A stretch of DNA of 64,000 nt from Rubellimicrobium sp. CFH 75288. Lineage in GTDB: Bacteria > Pseudomonadota > Alphaproteobacteria > Rhodobacterales > Rhodobacteraceae. Both the position numbers and the translations under genes were made by a program. Location of the stretch: positions 533,423-597,422 of the forward strand of contig NZ_WYDP01000001.1 in assembly GCF_009904055.1 (NCBI RefSeq), written 5' to 3'. Shown in pieces: positions 1 through 7,965 of this stretch. Within the stretch, counting starts at the first letter, position 1; each line of letters starts with the position of its first letter. The notes below the pieces were generated by a model. The model ran no database searches. It saw only the letters and a program-made list of their open reading frames with translations, and was not told the origin of the DNA.

Positions 1-482
1 AGGACGTAACCTGCGAGGATCTGCAGCAGCAGCGCAAGAAAGAAGGTCGGCGTCACCGCCGAGACGATTGCAAGCGCGCGTACGAGGTTGTCCGGCCAGC
101 GATCCTTCCACCGGGCCGCCGCCACCCCCAGCGGCACACCGAGGACGAAGGCCAGCACGATGGTGCAGAGAACCAGCTCGAAGGTTGCAGGAAACGTGCG
201 CGCGATGTCCACGTTCACGGACTGCGCCGTCAGGAGGGACCGACCCAGATCGCCCTGCGCAAGACCCGACAGGAAGAGGCCGTACTGCTCCCAGAGCGGT
301 CTGTTCAGGCCCAGCGTCTCCTGCAGGGCCTGAACCTGCTCGGCGCTGGCGCGGGGGCCAAGGGCCATGCGGGCCGGGTCGCCGGGCACCACGCGGGCGA
401 TGGTGAAGATCACGACCGAGAGGCCGAAGAGCACCAGAAGCGACCACAGGACGCGACGTCCCAGAAAGACCAGGAACTCCAT
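1..482 (-). CDS. Dipeptide/nickel-type ABC transporter permease (DppB family), truncated by window edge
   Basis: Inner-membrane permease subunit of a peptide-type ABC importer. About 160 N-terminal residues are visible and the frame stays open to base 1, so the C-terminus lies outside the window. It begins MEFLVFLGRRVLWSLLV, with a first membrane helix at about residues 9-30, then a periplasmic segment with VVPGDPARMALGP, then GLNRPLWEQYGLFLSG and further helices. The GDP-A and LGLNRPL-Y patterns are characteristic of DppB/OppB/GsiC permeases. The ATG at 482 has AGGAG 8 bases upstream. It lies 80 bp downstream of the family 5 binding-protein gene on the same strand, in the usual importer order. 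The substrate cannot be read from the permease. Confidence 0.9.
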   Translation of the reverse strand, partial: MEFLVFLGRRVLWSLLVLFGLSVVIFTIARVVPGDPARMALGPRASAEQVQALQETLGLNRPLWEQYGLFLSGLAQGDLGRSLLTAQSVNVDIARTFPATFELVLCTIVLAFVLGVPLGVAAARWKDRWPDNLVRALAIVSAVTPTFFLALLLQILAGYV

Positions 483-526
483 GGAGATCACTCCTGGAAG
501 ACGGAAGAACTGCCGCCGCGGCAGGG

Positions 527-553
527 CGCGGCCCGGCACGGGGCCGGGCCGCG
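527..553. repeat. GC-rich hairpin between binding-protein and permease genes
   Basis: Perfect 11-bp inverted repeat (arms CGCGGCCCGGC and GCCGGGCCGCG, 5-base loop) in the 80-bp spacer after the binding-protein stop and before the permease start. A smaller hairpin (CTGCCG-CCG-CGGCAG) precedes it at about 510-524. There is no T-run, so it is probably not a full terminator. Such spacer hairpins typically protect the upstream mRNA and lower downstream expression, giving excess binding protein. Confidence 0.6.
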
Positions 554-562
554 GGGCGAATC

Positions 563-2125
563 TCAGCAGGTCCAGCGGTAGCGATAGAAGTCGTAGTCGA
601 AGCTCATCATCGGGACGGCGTCGAACCCTTCGAGGCAGTTGTCCATCGCGTGCTGGACGGTCTGCGCCAGAAGCGGGATGGACACCATCCGCTCGTCCAG
701 CTCGTGCTGGAGCGTCTTGTAGATCTCGGCCTGTTCCTCGACGTCGCCCGTGGCCCGGGCGGCATCGATCAGGGCGTCGATCTCTGGGTCCTGCAGCCAC
801 TCCATGCTGGCCCAGGTCCCCGCCGCGTCCGAATGGTACTGGGTGAAGAACATCGAGTCCGGGCTGGGATAGGTCGGCCCGAAAAAGATCTGGTTCACGT
901 TCGGTGTGGTCTCCACCGATCCCGCGATCTCGGTGATCCGGTTCCACGGATCGGGTTGCTGGGTCACGACGAAGCCCAGCGCCTCCAGATGCGCCTGGAG
1001 CATCAGGCTGATTTCTTCCTCGAAGAGCGTGCCCGCGACATAGCCCAGCGTGATCGGGATCGCCTCGCCCGCGTAGGAGGACAGCGCCACCTCTTCTGCC
1101 GCGCGCTCCATGTCGAAGACGGGACCTTCCACGTCCCCGGCGTGGAAGGCCGCAAAGCCCGCCTCCGGCAGCACGGTGTTCATCGGCTCGCCGGGAAAGA
1201 TGACCTCGCGGATCGTCTCGTAATCGACTGCATGGGCGATCGCCCGACGGATGTGGATGTCGTCGGTCGGCGGCAGCCGACTGTTGAGCTTGAGGTAGAA
1301 GGCGGTCGAGGTCGGCTGGCTGTCGATGCGGAACCGGCCCATGGCGCCCAGGGCCTCGTAGGTGTCGGGCGACTGGTAGGGCGAGGTCATGGTCAGTTCC
1401 CCCGAGGCGGCCATGGCGCGCACCGTGGCCTCGTCATTGGTGACGATCCAGCGGACCTCGTCGATGGCGCCCTCGTGCCAGCCGCGATAGTAGTTCGGGT
1501 CGCGTTTCACGATCATCCGCGAGCCGCGATCCCAGCTGTCCAGCAGATAGGGGCCGGAACCCGCGACATTCGTGGCGAGGAACGTCTCTCCGTCGTCGTC
1601 GCCGGCATTCGCGATCACCACATCCGAGTTCAGGATGCGCAGCGAGGGAACGGTCGCCATGAAGGGGGCGAAGGTCCGCGACAGATTGAAGGTGACGGTC
1701 TTGTCATCCTCGGCCACCACGTTGCCGGGCTCGACGATGCCGGCGAACAGGTTGGCAGGACCCTGGTTGATGCGCAGCAGACGCTCGAAGGAATAGACGA
1801 CGTCCTTGGCCTCGACGGGGCTTCCGTCCGAGAAATGGGCGTCCGGGCGGATCGTGAAGGTCACGGATGTGGCATCGTCCGACACGACCCAGCTTTCGGC
1901 GAGTTCGGGGACCAGGTTGCCGTCGCTGTCCACGGTGACGAGACCATCGTAGAGGTTCACGCTCGCCATGTAGTCGGTATAGTCGCTGATCTTGGCCGGA
2001 TCGATCGTACTGAAGATCTGGACGGTATTCTGTGTCACCACGTTCTGCGCCGCCGCGGCGCCGGCACCCAGACAGGCCACCGCCAGAGCGGCAGCCGCGG
2101 TCGTCGTGAGAAGTCGCATCGCCAT
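563..2125 (-). CDS. ABC transporter substrate-binding protein, family 5 (DppA/OppA-like)
   Basis: Periplasmic solute-binding protein of a peptide/nickel/opine-type ABC importer, 520 residues, which is normal for SBP_bac_5. The signal peptide MAMRLLTTTAAAALAVACLGAGAAAAQ is followed by the mature start NVVTQNTVQIFSTIDPAKISDYTDY. The family's LYDGLV...PELAESW and FSDGSPVEAKDVVYSFERL motifs lie at about residues 60-130. I chose the ATG at 2125 because GGTGAGG sits just upstream and the signal peptide starts there; the frame stays open 38 codons further, but without signal-peptide character. The DppB-like permease follows. A LuxR-type activator gene precedes it, and repeats in the spacer suggest that regulator controls it. 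Substrate unknown. Confidence 0.9.
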   Translation of the reverse strand: MAMRLLTTTAAAALAVACLGAGAAAAQNVVTQNTVQIFSTIDPAKISDYTDYMASVNLYDGLVTVDSDGNLVPELAESWVVSDDATSVTFTIRPDAHFSDGSPVEAKDVVYSFERLLRINQGPANLFAGIVEPGNVVAEDDKTVTFNLSRTFAPFMATVPSLRILNSDVVIANAGDDDGETFLATNVAGSGPYLLDSWDRGSRMIVKRDPNYYRGWHEGAIDEVRWIVTNDEATVRAMAASGELTMTSPYQSPDTYEALGAMGRFRIDSQPTSTAFYLKLNSRLPPTDDIHIRRAIAHAVDYETIREVIFPGEPMNTVLPEAGFAAFHAGDVEGPVFDMERAAEEVALSSYAGEAIPITLGYVAGTLFEEEISLMLQAHLEALGFVVTQQPDPWNRITEIAGSVETTPNVNQIFFGPTYPSPDSMFFTQYHSDAAGTWASMEWLQDPEIDALIDAARATGDVEEQAEIYKTLQHELDERMVSIPLLAQTVQHAMDNCLEGFDAVPMMSFDYDFYRYRWTC

Positions 2126-2200
2126 GTCCTCACCCCGTTCGTGACAAGCCGCGGGGCCCTTCTGCGGCCCTGCCGAACCACAGGATCGGACAGGCAGACA

Positions 2201-2220
2201 CCGCGGGACAACGCCCGCGG
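2201..2220. promoter_or_regulatory. Inverted repeat upstream of the family 5 binding-protein gene
   Basis: Perfect palindrome CCGCGGG-ACAACG-CCCGCGG, 75 bp upstream of the binding-protein start at 2125 and abutting a pair of direct repeats. It may be an operator half-site pair or a leader hairpin. No start site is known, so its role is inferred from position only. Confidence 0.35.
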
Positions 2221-2252
2221 CGGCTAGGTTTCGGGGCATTTCGGCTAGGTTT
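2221..2252. promoter_or_regulatory. Tandem direct repeat CGGCTAGGTTT, 21-bp period (candidate LuxR/MalT-type operator)
   Basis: CGGCTAGGTTT occurs at 2221-2231 and again at 2242-2252, two helical turns apart, in the 146-bp gap between the LuxR-type regulator and the binding-protein gene. Direct repeats in helical phase are typical of sites bound by activators of the MalT/LAL class. An AT-bearing repeat stands out in a 70% GC background. Assignment to the adjacent regulator is inference. Confidence 0.4.
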
Positions 2253-2271
2253 TTCCCTCGGTGCTCCGGGA

Positions 2272-4602
2272 TCAGGCGACAAGGTGCAGGGCGCGCGCCG
2301 CAGCCACTGCCTCGCGCCGGCTCCCGCAGCCCAGCTTGCGGTAGAGGTTGGCGAGGTGGAACTTCACCGTCGACTCGCTCAGACCCATGAGGTTGCCGAT
2401 GGCCTTGTTCGTCGCGCCCTCGGCCAGCGCATCCAGGATACGCGTCTCCTGGCGGGTGAGGCCGTGAGCGCGACCCCGGCGCGCCTGTCCGGGTCCGCTA
2501 TCGGCAACCTGTCGCAGCAGGCGCCGGATGCTGTCGGACTGCGCCAGGCTGTCGCGCAGACGCCTGGGGCCGGTGAGATCGGCCAGAAAGCTCCGCTCCT
2601 CGCCCAGCGAGGCGATGGTCCCCAGTCGGGCAGCGGTCTCGAGCGTCTGCCGCAGCCGGGCCTCGGCGTCGGACTGGCGGCGCTGGCGGCGGAGCACGCG
2701 GGCCAGCCACAGTTCGGCGGCGGTTCTCTGGCGATGCGTCAGATGCGGATTCTCGGCCATGACGGCCAGCAGGCGGTCCAACCCCGGCCGGCCAGGCTCG
2801 TGCTGCGCCAGATGCCGCAGCCAGACGAGCGCCAGTGCCACTTCGTCCCGGTCGGACAGGGCGGCCAGACCGTCGCCGGCCGATTCCACAAAGGACATCG
2901 TGATGGGCAGCGGCAGGGCCGAGGCTCTCGCCATGGCCTCCTGCCAGCGATTGCCGCTTTGCAGGACCGCGATCTCGCGGATGTCGATCAGCGTCCCGAA
3001 CTGCGCCGAGCGTGCCTCGGTCACGCGCCAGCGATCCAGGAAGCTGCGCGCCGCCATGACGGAAAAGTGCTCCGCCATGGCCTGACTGCCATAGATCAGG
3101 ATCATCTCGATCATCGAAGGCCAGATCTCGCCCTGGGTGAAGCTGTCCAGATCGAGCGAGAGAAAGCGGTTCAACGGCTCGGCCGCGCCCTGTTCGTACG
3201 CGATGCAGGCCCGCAGCAGCCGGAGGATGCGTGCGTCACCGGGGCTGTCGTAGTCTAGGCGGGCGAGATGTCCCGCTGCGGCCTCCGCATGTCTGGCGGC
3301 AGCGGCAGGATTGCCGGTCATGAGGTCGATTACGCCCCGGTGCAAGTCGATGTAGAAGGACAGGATCGGCACACCCGCACGCGCGAAGTGACTGGCCGCT
3401 CGGATCGCGCTGTCCTCGGCCTCGGGAAAGCGGCGCGCGCGCATGTAGAATTCGAGCACCGCATTGTAGAAGGCGCCGCGGCGCAAGTCGTCCTGGGCCC
3501 CGATCTCGGCGAGCAGGCGATAGGACAGGTCGAGATAGCGCGGCCGGAGGTCGAGATCCTCCCAGGTCTGAAGGAGCATGCGGATGAACCTGACCTCGAG
3601 CGAGAACAGATCCCGCCGCTCGATCACCTCGACGCTGTCCTCGACCAGCGAGCCGAACCGGTCGATCAGGATGCGCCTCGTCAGGGGCAGCTCGCCGCGC
3701 TTGACGGCCTGAACGGCGCGGCAGAGGACGAGCGTCTCGTCCTGTGCGGCCAGATCGGCAGGAAAGCCCGCGATCATCCGGTCGAACGCCGCTGGCCCGT
3801 ACCGGTGGATGTAGAACGGCCCGCCAGCCGCGCGCAGGGTGTCGATGGCTGCCTGCCAGTCGCCGATGGACTGGAAGATCGCGATCGCCTCGGTGATCTG
3901 CCCGATCCGGGCCCGCATCGTGGCGATCACATGCGCCTCCGCCGGGTCGGAGAGCCGCTGCGCCAGCAGGGCAGCGAGGGCATGATCGAGATGCGGCCGG
4001 CATGCGGCGAGCGGGCGAGCCAGGCCGCCGTCGGGCGTGGTCGCGAACGGCATCCCTCCCCGGACATCCGGTGGGATGGCGCCGCTGCGGCCGGACAGGA
4101 GAAGGTCGAGGGCGACAAGCTGGGCCGAGGGCAGAGGCGCCAGGATCGCCTCGCGCAGGAACTCGACCAGGGCTCCCTCGGGGGTCCGGCTGCCCATGGC
4201 CACAGGGAGAAGACAGGCCCAACCCCCGGTCGCGGCCCAGAGAGCGGGTTCGATCTCGGCCTCCGAGAAGAGAAGGTCCTCGGCCCCATAGCGGCTCACC
4301 CGACCATAGACCTCGGCCCGCGCGAGGCCCGGAACCGCCGTCTCGGGCCGCTTGGCCACGACGAGCGGTGGGTCCCGCTCCGGCAGCGGAGCGCATCGCT
4401 CCATCGCCGGCACATCCCAGAACCCGAAGCCGGGCGGTGGTGGATCGGCTGACGACCAGATCGCCGCAGGACCCGCCAGATCGCGCAGAAGCCAGGACTT
4501 CCCGGTGCCGGCCGGCGCTTCGATCAGGATCACCGGCGAAGGGTCCGCCGCGATCCGGGCGAGCAGAGCGGAGCGGTTTATCCGGAACGCGGCGGCGGTC
4601 AT
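2272..4602 (-). CDS. LuxR family transcriptional regulator, large ATP-binding (MalT/LAL type)
   Basis: A 776-residue regulator. The N-terminus carries a Walker A motif APAGTGKS (residues 29-36) as in MalT-type STAND ATPases. The middle is alpha-helical and TPR-like (about 250-650). The C-terminal 60 residues form a LuxR helix-turn-helix (LTRQETRILDALAEG...NKAIGNLMGLSESTVKFHLANLYRKL). Such proteins are ATP-dependent activators gated by a ligand or partner protein. I chose the ATG at 4602 because AGGAGG lies 9 bases upstream; an earlier ATG (4620) would overlap that ribosome-binding site. The importer genes follow on the same strand after 146 bp, so control of peptide or opine uptake is likely. 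The second half of the ATPase domain is weakly conserved, so inducer and ATP dependence are uncertain. Confidence 0.85.
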   Translation of the reverse strand: MTAAAFRINRSALLARIAADPSPVILIEAPAGTGKSWLLRDLAGPAAIWSSADPPPPGFGFWDVPAMERCAPLPERDPPLVVAKRPETAVPGLARAEVYGRVSRYGAEDLLFSEAEIEPALWAATGGWACLLPVAMGSRTPEGALVEFLREAILAPLPSAQLVALDLLLSGRSGAIPPDVRGGMPFATTPDGGLARPLAACRPHLDHALAALLAQRLSDPAEAHVIATMRARIGQITEAIAIFQSIGDWQAAIDTLRAAGGPFYIHRYGPAAFDRMIAGFPADLAAQDETLVLCRAVQAVKRGELPLTRRILIDRFGSLVEDSVEVIERRDLFSLEVRFIRMLLQTWEDLDLRPRYLDLSYRLLAEIGAQDDLRRGAFYNAVLEFYMRARRFPEAEDSAIRAASHFARAGVPILSFYIDLHRGVIDLMTGNPAAAARHAEAAAGHLARLDYDSPGDARILRLLRACIAYEQGAAEPLNRFLSLDLDSFTQGEIWPSMIEMILIYGSQAMAEHFSVMAARSFLDRWRVTEARSAQFGTLIDIREIAVLQSGNRWQEAMARASALPLPITMSFVESAGDGLAALSDRDEVALALVWLRHLAQHEPGRPGLDRLLAVMAENPHLTHRQRTAAELWLARVLRRQRRQSDAEARLRQTLETAARLGTIASLGEERSFLADLTGPRRLRDSLAQSDSIRRLLRQVADSGPGQARRGRAHGLTRQETRILDALAEGATNKAIGNLMGLSESTVKFHLANLYRKLGCGSRREAVAAARALHLVA

Positions 4603-4791
4603 GGGCGGCAGCCTCCTCATCCGTGTCGGGGCAGGGACCGTCATCCGTCGCGGCCGCGATCCGGTTGCGGATCCCGCCCCCCTCCCGACCCTGACAGGAC
4701 GCTCCTGGCCTCCCGTCAAGGGCGTCTACAGGGACGATGCCGGCCGGACCCGGCGCGGGGATCGCAGCCCTCGCGGAACTGCAACGCCACC

Positions 4792-5556
4792 CTATCCGAA
4801 CACGAGTCCGCCATCGACGATGAGGTTCTGGCCCGTCACCGCCCGGCTCCAGGGCGAGGCGAAGAACAGCACCGCATCGGCCAGTTCCGCCGGTGTTGTG
4901 ACGCGACCCAGGGGAGTCTGGGCGGCAACGATGTCGAAGACGGCCTCGGGCGTGGCGGCGCTGGCATCGGTCGTGCGCAGCAGGCCCCCGGAGACCATGT
5001 TGACCGTGACGCCGAGCGGCCCCAGCTCCTTGGCCGCGGTGCGGGTGAAGGCGAGCAGCGCCCCCTTGGCGGCCGTGTAGTCGTGGTAGGGGACGACCGG
5101 GTTCTGCACGAGGTTGGTCCCGATGGTGACAACCCGTCCGAACCGCTGGGCCGCGAAATGCGGCCGCAGCGCATGCAGGCAGTGGAGGGCACCGCCCACA
5201 GCGGTTCCGGCCTGCCGTGCGATGTCGCGCCAGGCGAGCCGATCGAGCGGCGTGCGTGCGTCGCCGTCGAAGGCATAATCGGCAAGCGCATTGTGGATCA
5301 GCACGTCCGGCGGCCCGAAGGCGGCGGCGATCGCCTCCACCATGCGCGCGACGGCCTCCCTGTCCGTCACGTCCGCCTGGAACGCACGGGCGCGCGGGCC
5401 GAGTTCGGCGGCCAGGGCTTCGGCGGCCTCGCGGCTCCTGCGATAGTTGATCGCCACCCGTGCCCCCTCGCGCACGAAGGCGCGGGCGATGGCGGAGCCG
5501 AGTCCGCGCCCGGCTCCGGTGACGAGGACGACGCATTCCTGCAGCGGCCGGCTCAT
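4792..5556 (-). CDS. SDR family oxidoreductase (FabG-like), last gene of the thiamine operon
   Basis: Classical short-chain dehydrogenase/reductase of 254 residues. It has the cofactor motif VTGAGRGLGSAIA near residue 12, the NNAG-equivalent loop as HNALADY, and a catalytic region with Y-x-x-x-K in YHDYTAAKGALL. C-terminal LIVDGGLVFG is typical of the FabG branch; preference for NADPH or NADH cannot be decided by eye. The start ATG overlaps the thiD stop by 4 bases (ATGA), so it is translationally coupled to the thiM-thiE-thiD operon and under the TPP riboswitch. No thiamine biosynthetic step canonically needs an SDR. A role in reducing or oxidising a pyrimidine or thiazole aldehyde/alcohol during salvage is inference. 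Confidence 0.85.
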   Translation of the reverse strand: MSRPLQECVVLVTGAGRGLGSAIARAFVREGARVAINYRRSREAAEALAAELGPRARAFQADVTDREAVARMVEAIAAAFGPPDVLIHNALADYAFDGDARTPLDRLAWRDIARQAGTAVGGALHCLHALRPHFAAQRFGRVVTIGTNLVQNPVVPYHDYTAAKGALLAFTRTAAKELGPLGVTVNMVSGGLLRTTDASAATPEAVFDIVAAQTPLGRVTTPAELADAVLFFASPWSRAVTGQNLIVDGGLVFG

Positions 5557-6359
5557 GCGAGGACCCCTCCGCGATCGGCGTGGAAATGGTGGACCGGGCC
5601 TTGCCCGTGTCCGACGGTCAGGGCGTCGGCCGCGCCGATGGCGGCGGCGACATAGGCCTTGGCCCGCGCGGCTGCCGCGACCGGCGGCATGCCGTACCCG
5701 AGCCCGGTGGCCAGCGCCGAGGAGAGGGTGCACCCCGTGCCGTGGGTCCTGCGCGTGGCATGGCGCGGACCCGGCAGCCAGGTCAGCCCGTCGGACCAGG
5801 CCACCAGATCGGGGCAATCGGGTGCGTCCAGATGCCCGCCCTTCAGCAGGACCGCCCGCGGGCCCAGTTGGAGCAGCGCCCGGGCCTGCGCCTCCATCTC
5901 CGCCCGCGTCGCCGCCATCCCGACCCCGAGCAGGTCCGCAGCCTCGGGCAGGTTCGGCGTGACGACCGTGGCCAGGGACAGATGGTCGCGAAGCGCTGCG
6001 ACGGCGTCGGCCCTCAGCAGACGGTCGCCGCCCTTGGCGACCATCACCGGGTCGAGCACGACCGGCGCATCGAGCCCTTCGAGCGCGGCGGCCACCGCCC
6101 TCACGATGGCGGCGTCGCCGAGCATCCCGATCTTGACCGCGTCGATGCGGATATCCGCCCGGATTGCGGCGATCTGCGCGGCCACGAAATCGGGCGGCAC
6201 CAGATGGACCCCCGCGACGCCGCAGGTATTCTGGGCCGTCAGGGCGGTGAGTGCCGCCATCGCATAGCCGCCGCAGGCGGAGATCGCCTTGATGTCGGCC
6301 TGGATGCCCGCACCGCCGGAGGGGTCGGAGCCCGCGACGGACAGGATGTTGGGGATCAT
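5553..6359 (-). CDS. thiD: Hydroxymethylpyrimidine/phosphomethylpyrimidine kinase
   Basis: Cytoplasmic kinase that phosphorylates HMP to HMP-P and HMP-PP for thiamine synthesis, 268 residues. Begins MIPNILSVAGSDPSGGAGIQADIK, the hallmark ThiD N-terminus. Also visible: TALTAQNTCGV, DPVMVAKGGDRLL, and the anion-hole/catalytic motif THGTGCTLSSALA with GTGC near residue 210. The start ATG overlaps the thiE stop by 4 bases, and its own stop overlaps the SDR start, so all four genes form one coupled unit. Confidence 0.95.
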   Translation of the reverse strand: MIPNILSVAGSDPSGGAGIQADIKAISACGGYAMAALTALTAQNTCGVAGVHLVPPDFVAAQIAAIRADIRIDAVKIGMLGDAAIVRAVAAALEGLDAPVVLDPVMVAKGGDRLLRADAVAALRDHLSLATVVTPNLPEAADLLGVGMAATRAEMEAQARALLQLGPRAVLLKGGHLDAPDCPDLVAWSDGLTWLPGPRHATRRTHGTGCTLSSALATGLGYGMPPVAAAARAKAYVAAAIGAADALTVGHGQGPVHHFHADRGGVLA

Positions 6360-6967
6360 GCTCGCCTCCATTCCTCCACCAGCGCCCGCGTGGCCGCTTC
6401 CGGGTCCTCGGCCCGCACGACGGCCGAGACGACCGCCATGCCGGCAGCCCCCGCCCGCTTCAGGGCCGCGGCATCGCCCGGCCCCAGACCCCCTATGGCC
6501 ACCACGGGGACGGGGCAGCGGGCCGCGATCGCGGCCAGACCGTCGAACCCGACGGGCGGGGCGTGGTCCGGCTTGGTCGCGGTCGGCCGCACCGGCCCGG
6601 CGCCGACATAGTCGATCCCCACCGGGATCGCGGCGCATTGCTCGACCGCCTCCACCGACAGGCCGAGGATCCGCCCCGCTCCGAGCCGCGCCCGGGCCCT
6701 GCGCGGATCGCCGTCGCCCTGCCCCAGATGCAGCCCGTCCGCCCCGGCCGCCAGGGCCACCTCGAGCCGGTCGTTGACGATCAGCCTGACTCCCCAAGGC
6801 CGGAGCGCAGCCGCGAGGGTCCGGGCCAGCGGGACCAGTTCGGCATCGGGCGCGATCTTGTCGCGCAGCTGCACCGCCCAGGCGCCCCCGCGCGCGGCGG
6901 CCAGCGCCTGATCGAGGACCGGGCGCGGCGCGGAGGGGTCCAGGATCGCATAGACCGGGCCGATCAT
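6356..6967 (-). CDS. thiE: Thiamine-phosphate synthase
   Basis: Joins HMP-PP and thiazole phosphate to thiamine phosphate. 203 residues, a TIM barrel of normal ThiE length. Motifs seen: VQLRDK (residues 33-38), LIVNDRLEVALAAGADGLHLGQGD (phosphate/Mg site), YVGAGPVRPTATKPDH (usual GPVFPTxTK), and VVAIGGLGPGDAA. Its ATG overlaps the thiM stop by 4 bases. The product thiamine phosphate becomes TPP, the ligand of the upstream riboswitch. Confidence 0.95.
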   Translation of the reverse strand: MIGPVYAILDPSAPRPVLDQALAAARGGAWAVQLRDKIAPDAELVPLARTLAAALRPWGVRLIVNDRLEVALAAGADGLHLGQGDGDPRRARARLGAGRILGLSVEAVEQCAAIPVGIDYVGAGPVRPTATKPDHAPPVGFDGLAAIAARCPVPVVAIGGLGPGDAAALKRAGAAGMAVVSAVVRAEDPEAATRALVEEWRRA

Positions 6968-7752
6968 GCCCGTTCCACCCGGGCCGCGGCATCGAGACCC
7001 TCGGGCGTCTGCGCGGCCAGCGCGTCGAGAAAGGCGGGCAGGAAGCTGCCCGGCCCTGCGGCGCGGCCCGCCGCCTCCTCGCCCGCCGCACCGTAGAAGG
7101 CCAGGGCCGCCACGGTCGCCTCCAGCGGAGACTGTCCCGCGCAGAAGGCCCCGATCACGCCGTTGAGCGAGCAGCCCAGGGCGGTGACGCGCGCCATCAG
7201 CGCATGGCCGTTGGCCACGCGGTATCCGGCCCGTCCGTCGGTGACGAAATCCACCGGTCCGGACACGGCGACGATGCCGCCGGTCTGCTCGGCCAGCGCG
7301 CGGGCCGCATCCGTGGCCGCCTCCACGCTGTCGCCCGCATCCACGCCGCGCGCCGATCCCGTCAGCCCTGCCAGCGCGCGGATTTCCGAGGCGTTGCCGC
7401 GCACGACGGTCGGCCGCAGCGCCACGAGCCGCCCGGCCAGGTCCCGGCGGAAGCGCGTGGCCGCCACGCCGACCGGATCGAGGACCCAGGGACGGCCGAG
7501 CCGGTTCATCGTCCCCGCCGCCTCCTCCATCGCGCTCCCCCAGGCGGGATCGGCGGTTCCGATATTGACGGTCAGGGTCTGCGCGAGGGCGGCGAACTCG
7601 GCCGCCTCCTCCCGGGCATGGACCATCGCCGGCGAGGCGCCGGCGGCAAGCAGGACATTGGCCATGACGTTCATGGCCACGAAGTTCGTGATGTTGTGCA
7701 CCAGCGGCACCGTCTGGCGCATCCGGTCGAGATACGGTCCCGGTTCGGTCAT
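6964..7752 (-). CDS. thiM: Hydroxyethylthiazole kinase
   Basis: Salvages hydroxyethylthiazole by phosphorylation, feeding ThiE. 262 residues. Typical ThiM motifs: VPLVHNITNFVAMNVMANVLLAAGASPAM near the N-terminus, LDPVGVAATRFR, RGNASEIRALAG, and the catalytic GC(S)LNGVIGAF segment, where ThiM normally has GCxL. The ATG at 7752 has GGAG 6-7 bases upstream. First gene of the operon, 75 bases downstream of the end of a TPP riboswitch. thiC/thiG are absent here, so this is a salvage-type unit. Confidence 0.93.
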   Translation of the reverse strand: MTEPGPYLDRMRQTVPLVHNITNFVAMNVMANVLLAAGASPAMVHAREEAAEFAALAQTLTVNIGTADPAWGSAMEEAAGTMNRLGRPWVLDPVGVAATRFRRDLAGRLVALRPTVVRGNASEIRALAGLTGSARGVDAGDSVEAATDAARALAEQTGGIVAVSGPVDFVTDGRAGYRVANGHALMARVTALGCSLNGVIGAFCAGQSPLEATVAALAFYGAAGEEAAGRAAGPGSFLPAFLDALAAQTPEGLDAAARVERA

Positions 7753-7826
7753 CGCTTTCTCCGCGCGGGCGCGGGAAACGCGATCCTCGGAACGGCAGGG
7801 GGCAGGTCGGCCCGTTCGTCGCACCG

Positions 7827-7908
7827 CGGACTTCCTACGCCAGCATGATCTGGTTCAGGTTCGAAGGGTGCCTCTCAGCCCGCGCCGAAGCGCGGACGCC
7901 CCTGTCCG
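7827..7908 (-). ncRNA. TPP riboswitch (THI element)
   Basis: On the minus strand the conserved core reads CTGAGA (7873-7878), GGCACCC (7866-7872), ACCTGAACC (7852-7860), GATCATGC (7843-7850), and TGGCGTAGGAAG (7831-7842). Helix P1 is CGGAC/GTCCG at the ends. This is the thi-box aptamer that binds thiamine pyrophosphate and represses the downstream genes. It precedes thiM-thiE-thiD-SDR. No strong terminator hairpin with a T-run follows, so control by hiding the thiM ribosome-binding site is the likelier mode. Confidence 0.95.
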
Positions 7909-7916
7909 GTCGGGAC

Positions 7917-7945
7917 AGTAGAAGACCCCGCGCGGCCGGTGTCAA
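7917..7945 (-). promoter_or_regulatory. Sigma-70-type promoter of the thiM operon
   Basis: Reading the minus strand: TTGACA (7940-7945), a 17-base spacer, TCTACT (7917-7922). The -35 is a perfect consensus and the -10 matches 4 of 6. Transcription would begin near 7910, at the 5' side of riboswitch helix P1, so the leader is essentially only the aptamer. Confidence 0.65.
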
Positions 7946-7965
7946 CCGGCCGGGCGGATGGCCGG

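Noticed and set aside
7902..7918. Hairpin CTGTCC-CGACC-GGACAG that could compete with TPP riboswitch helix P1.
   Set aside because: It overlaps the -10 box of the predicted promoter, so most of it would not be transcribed.
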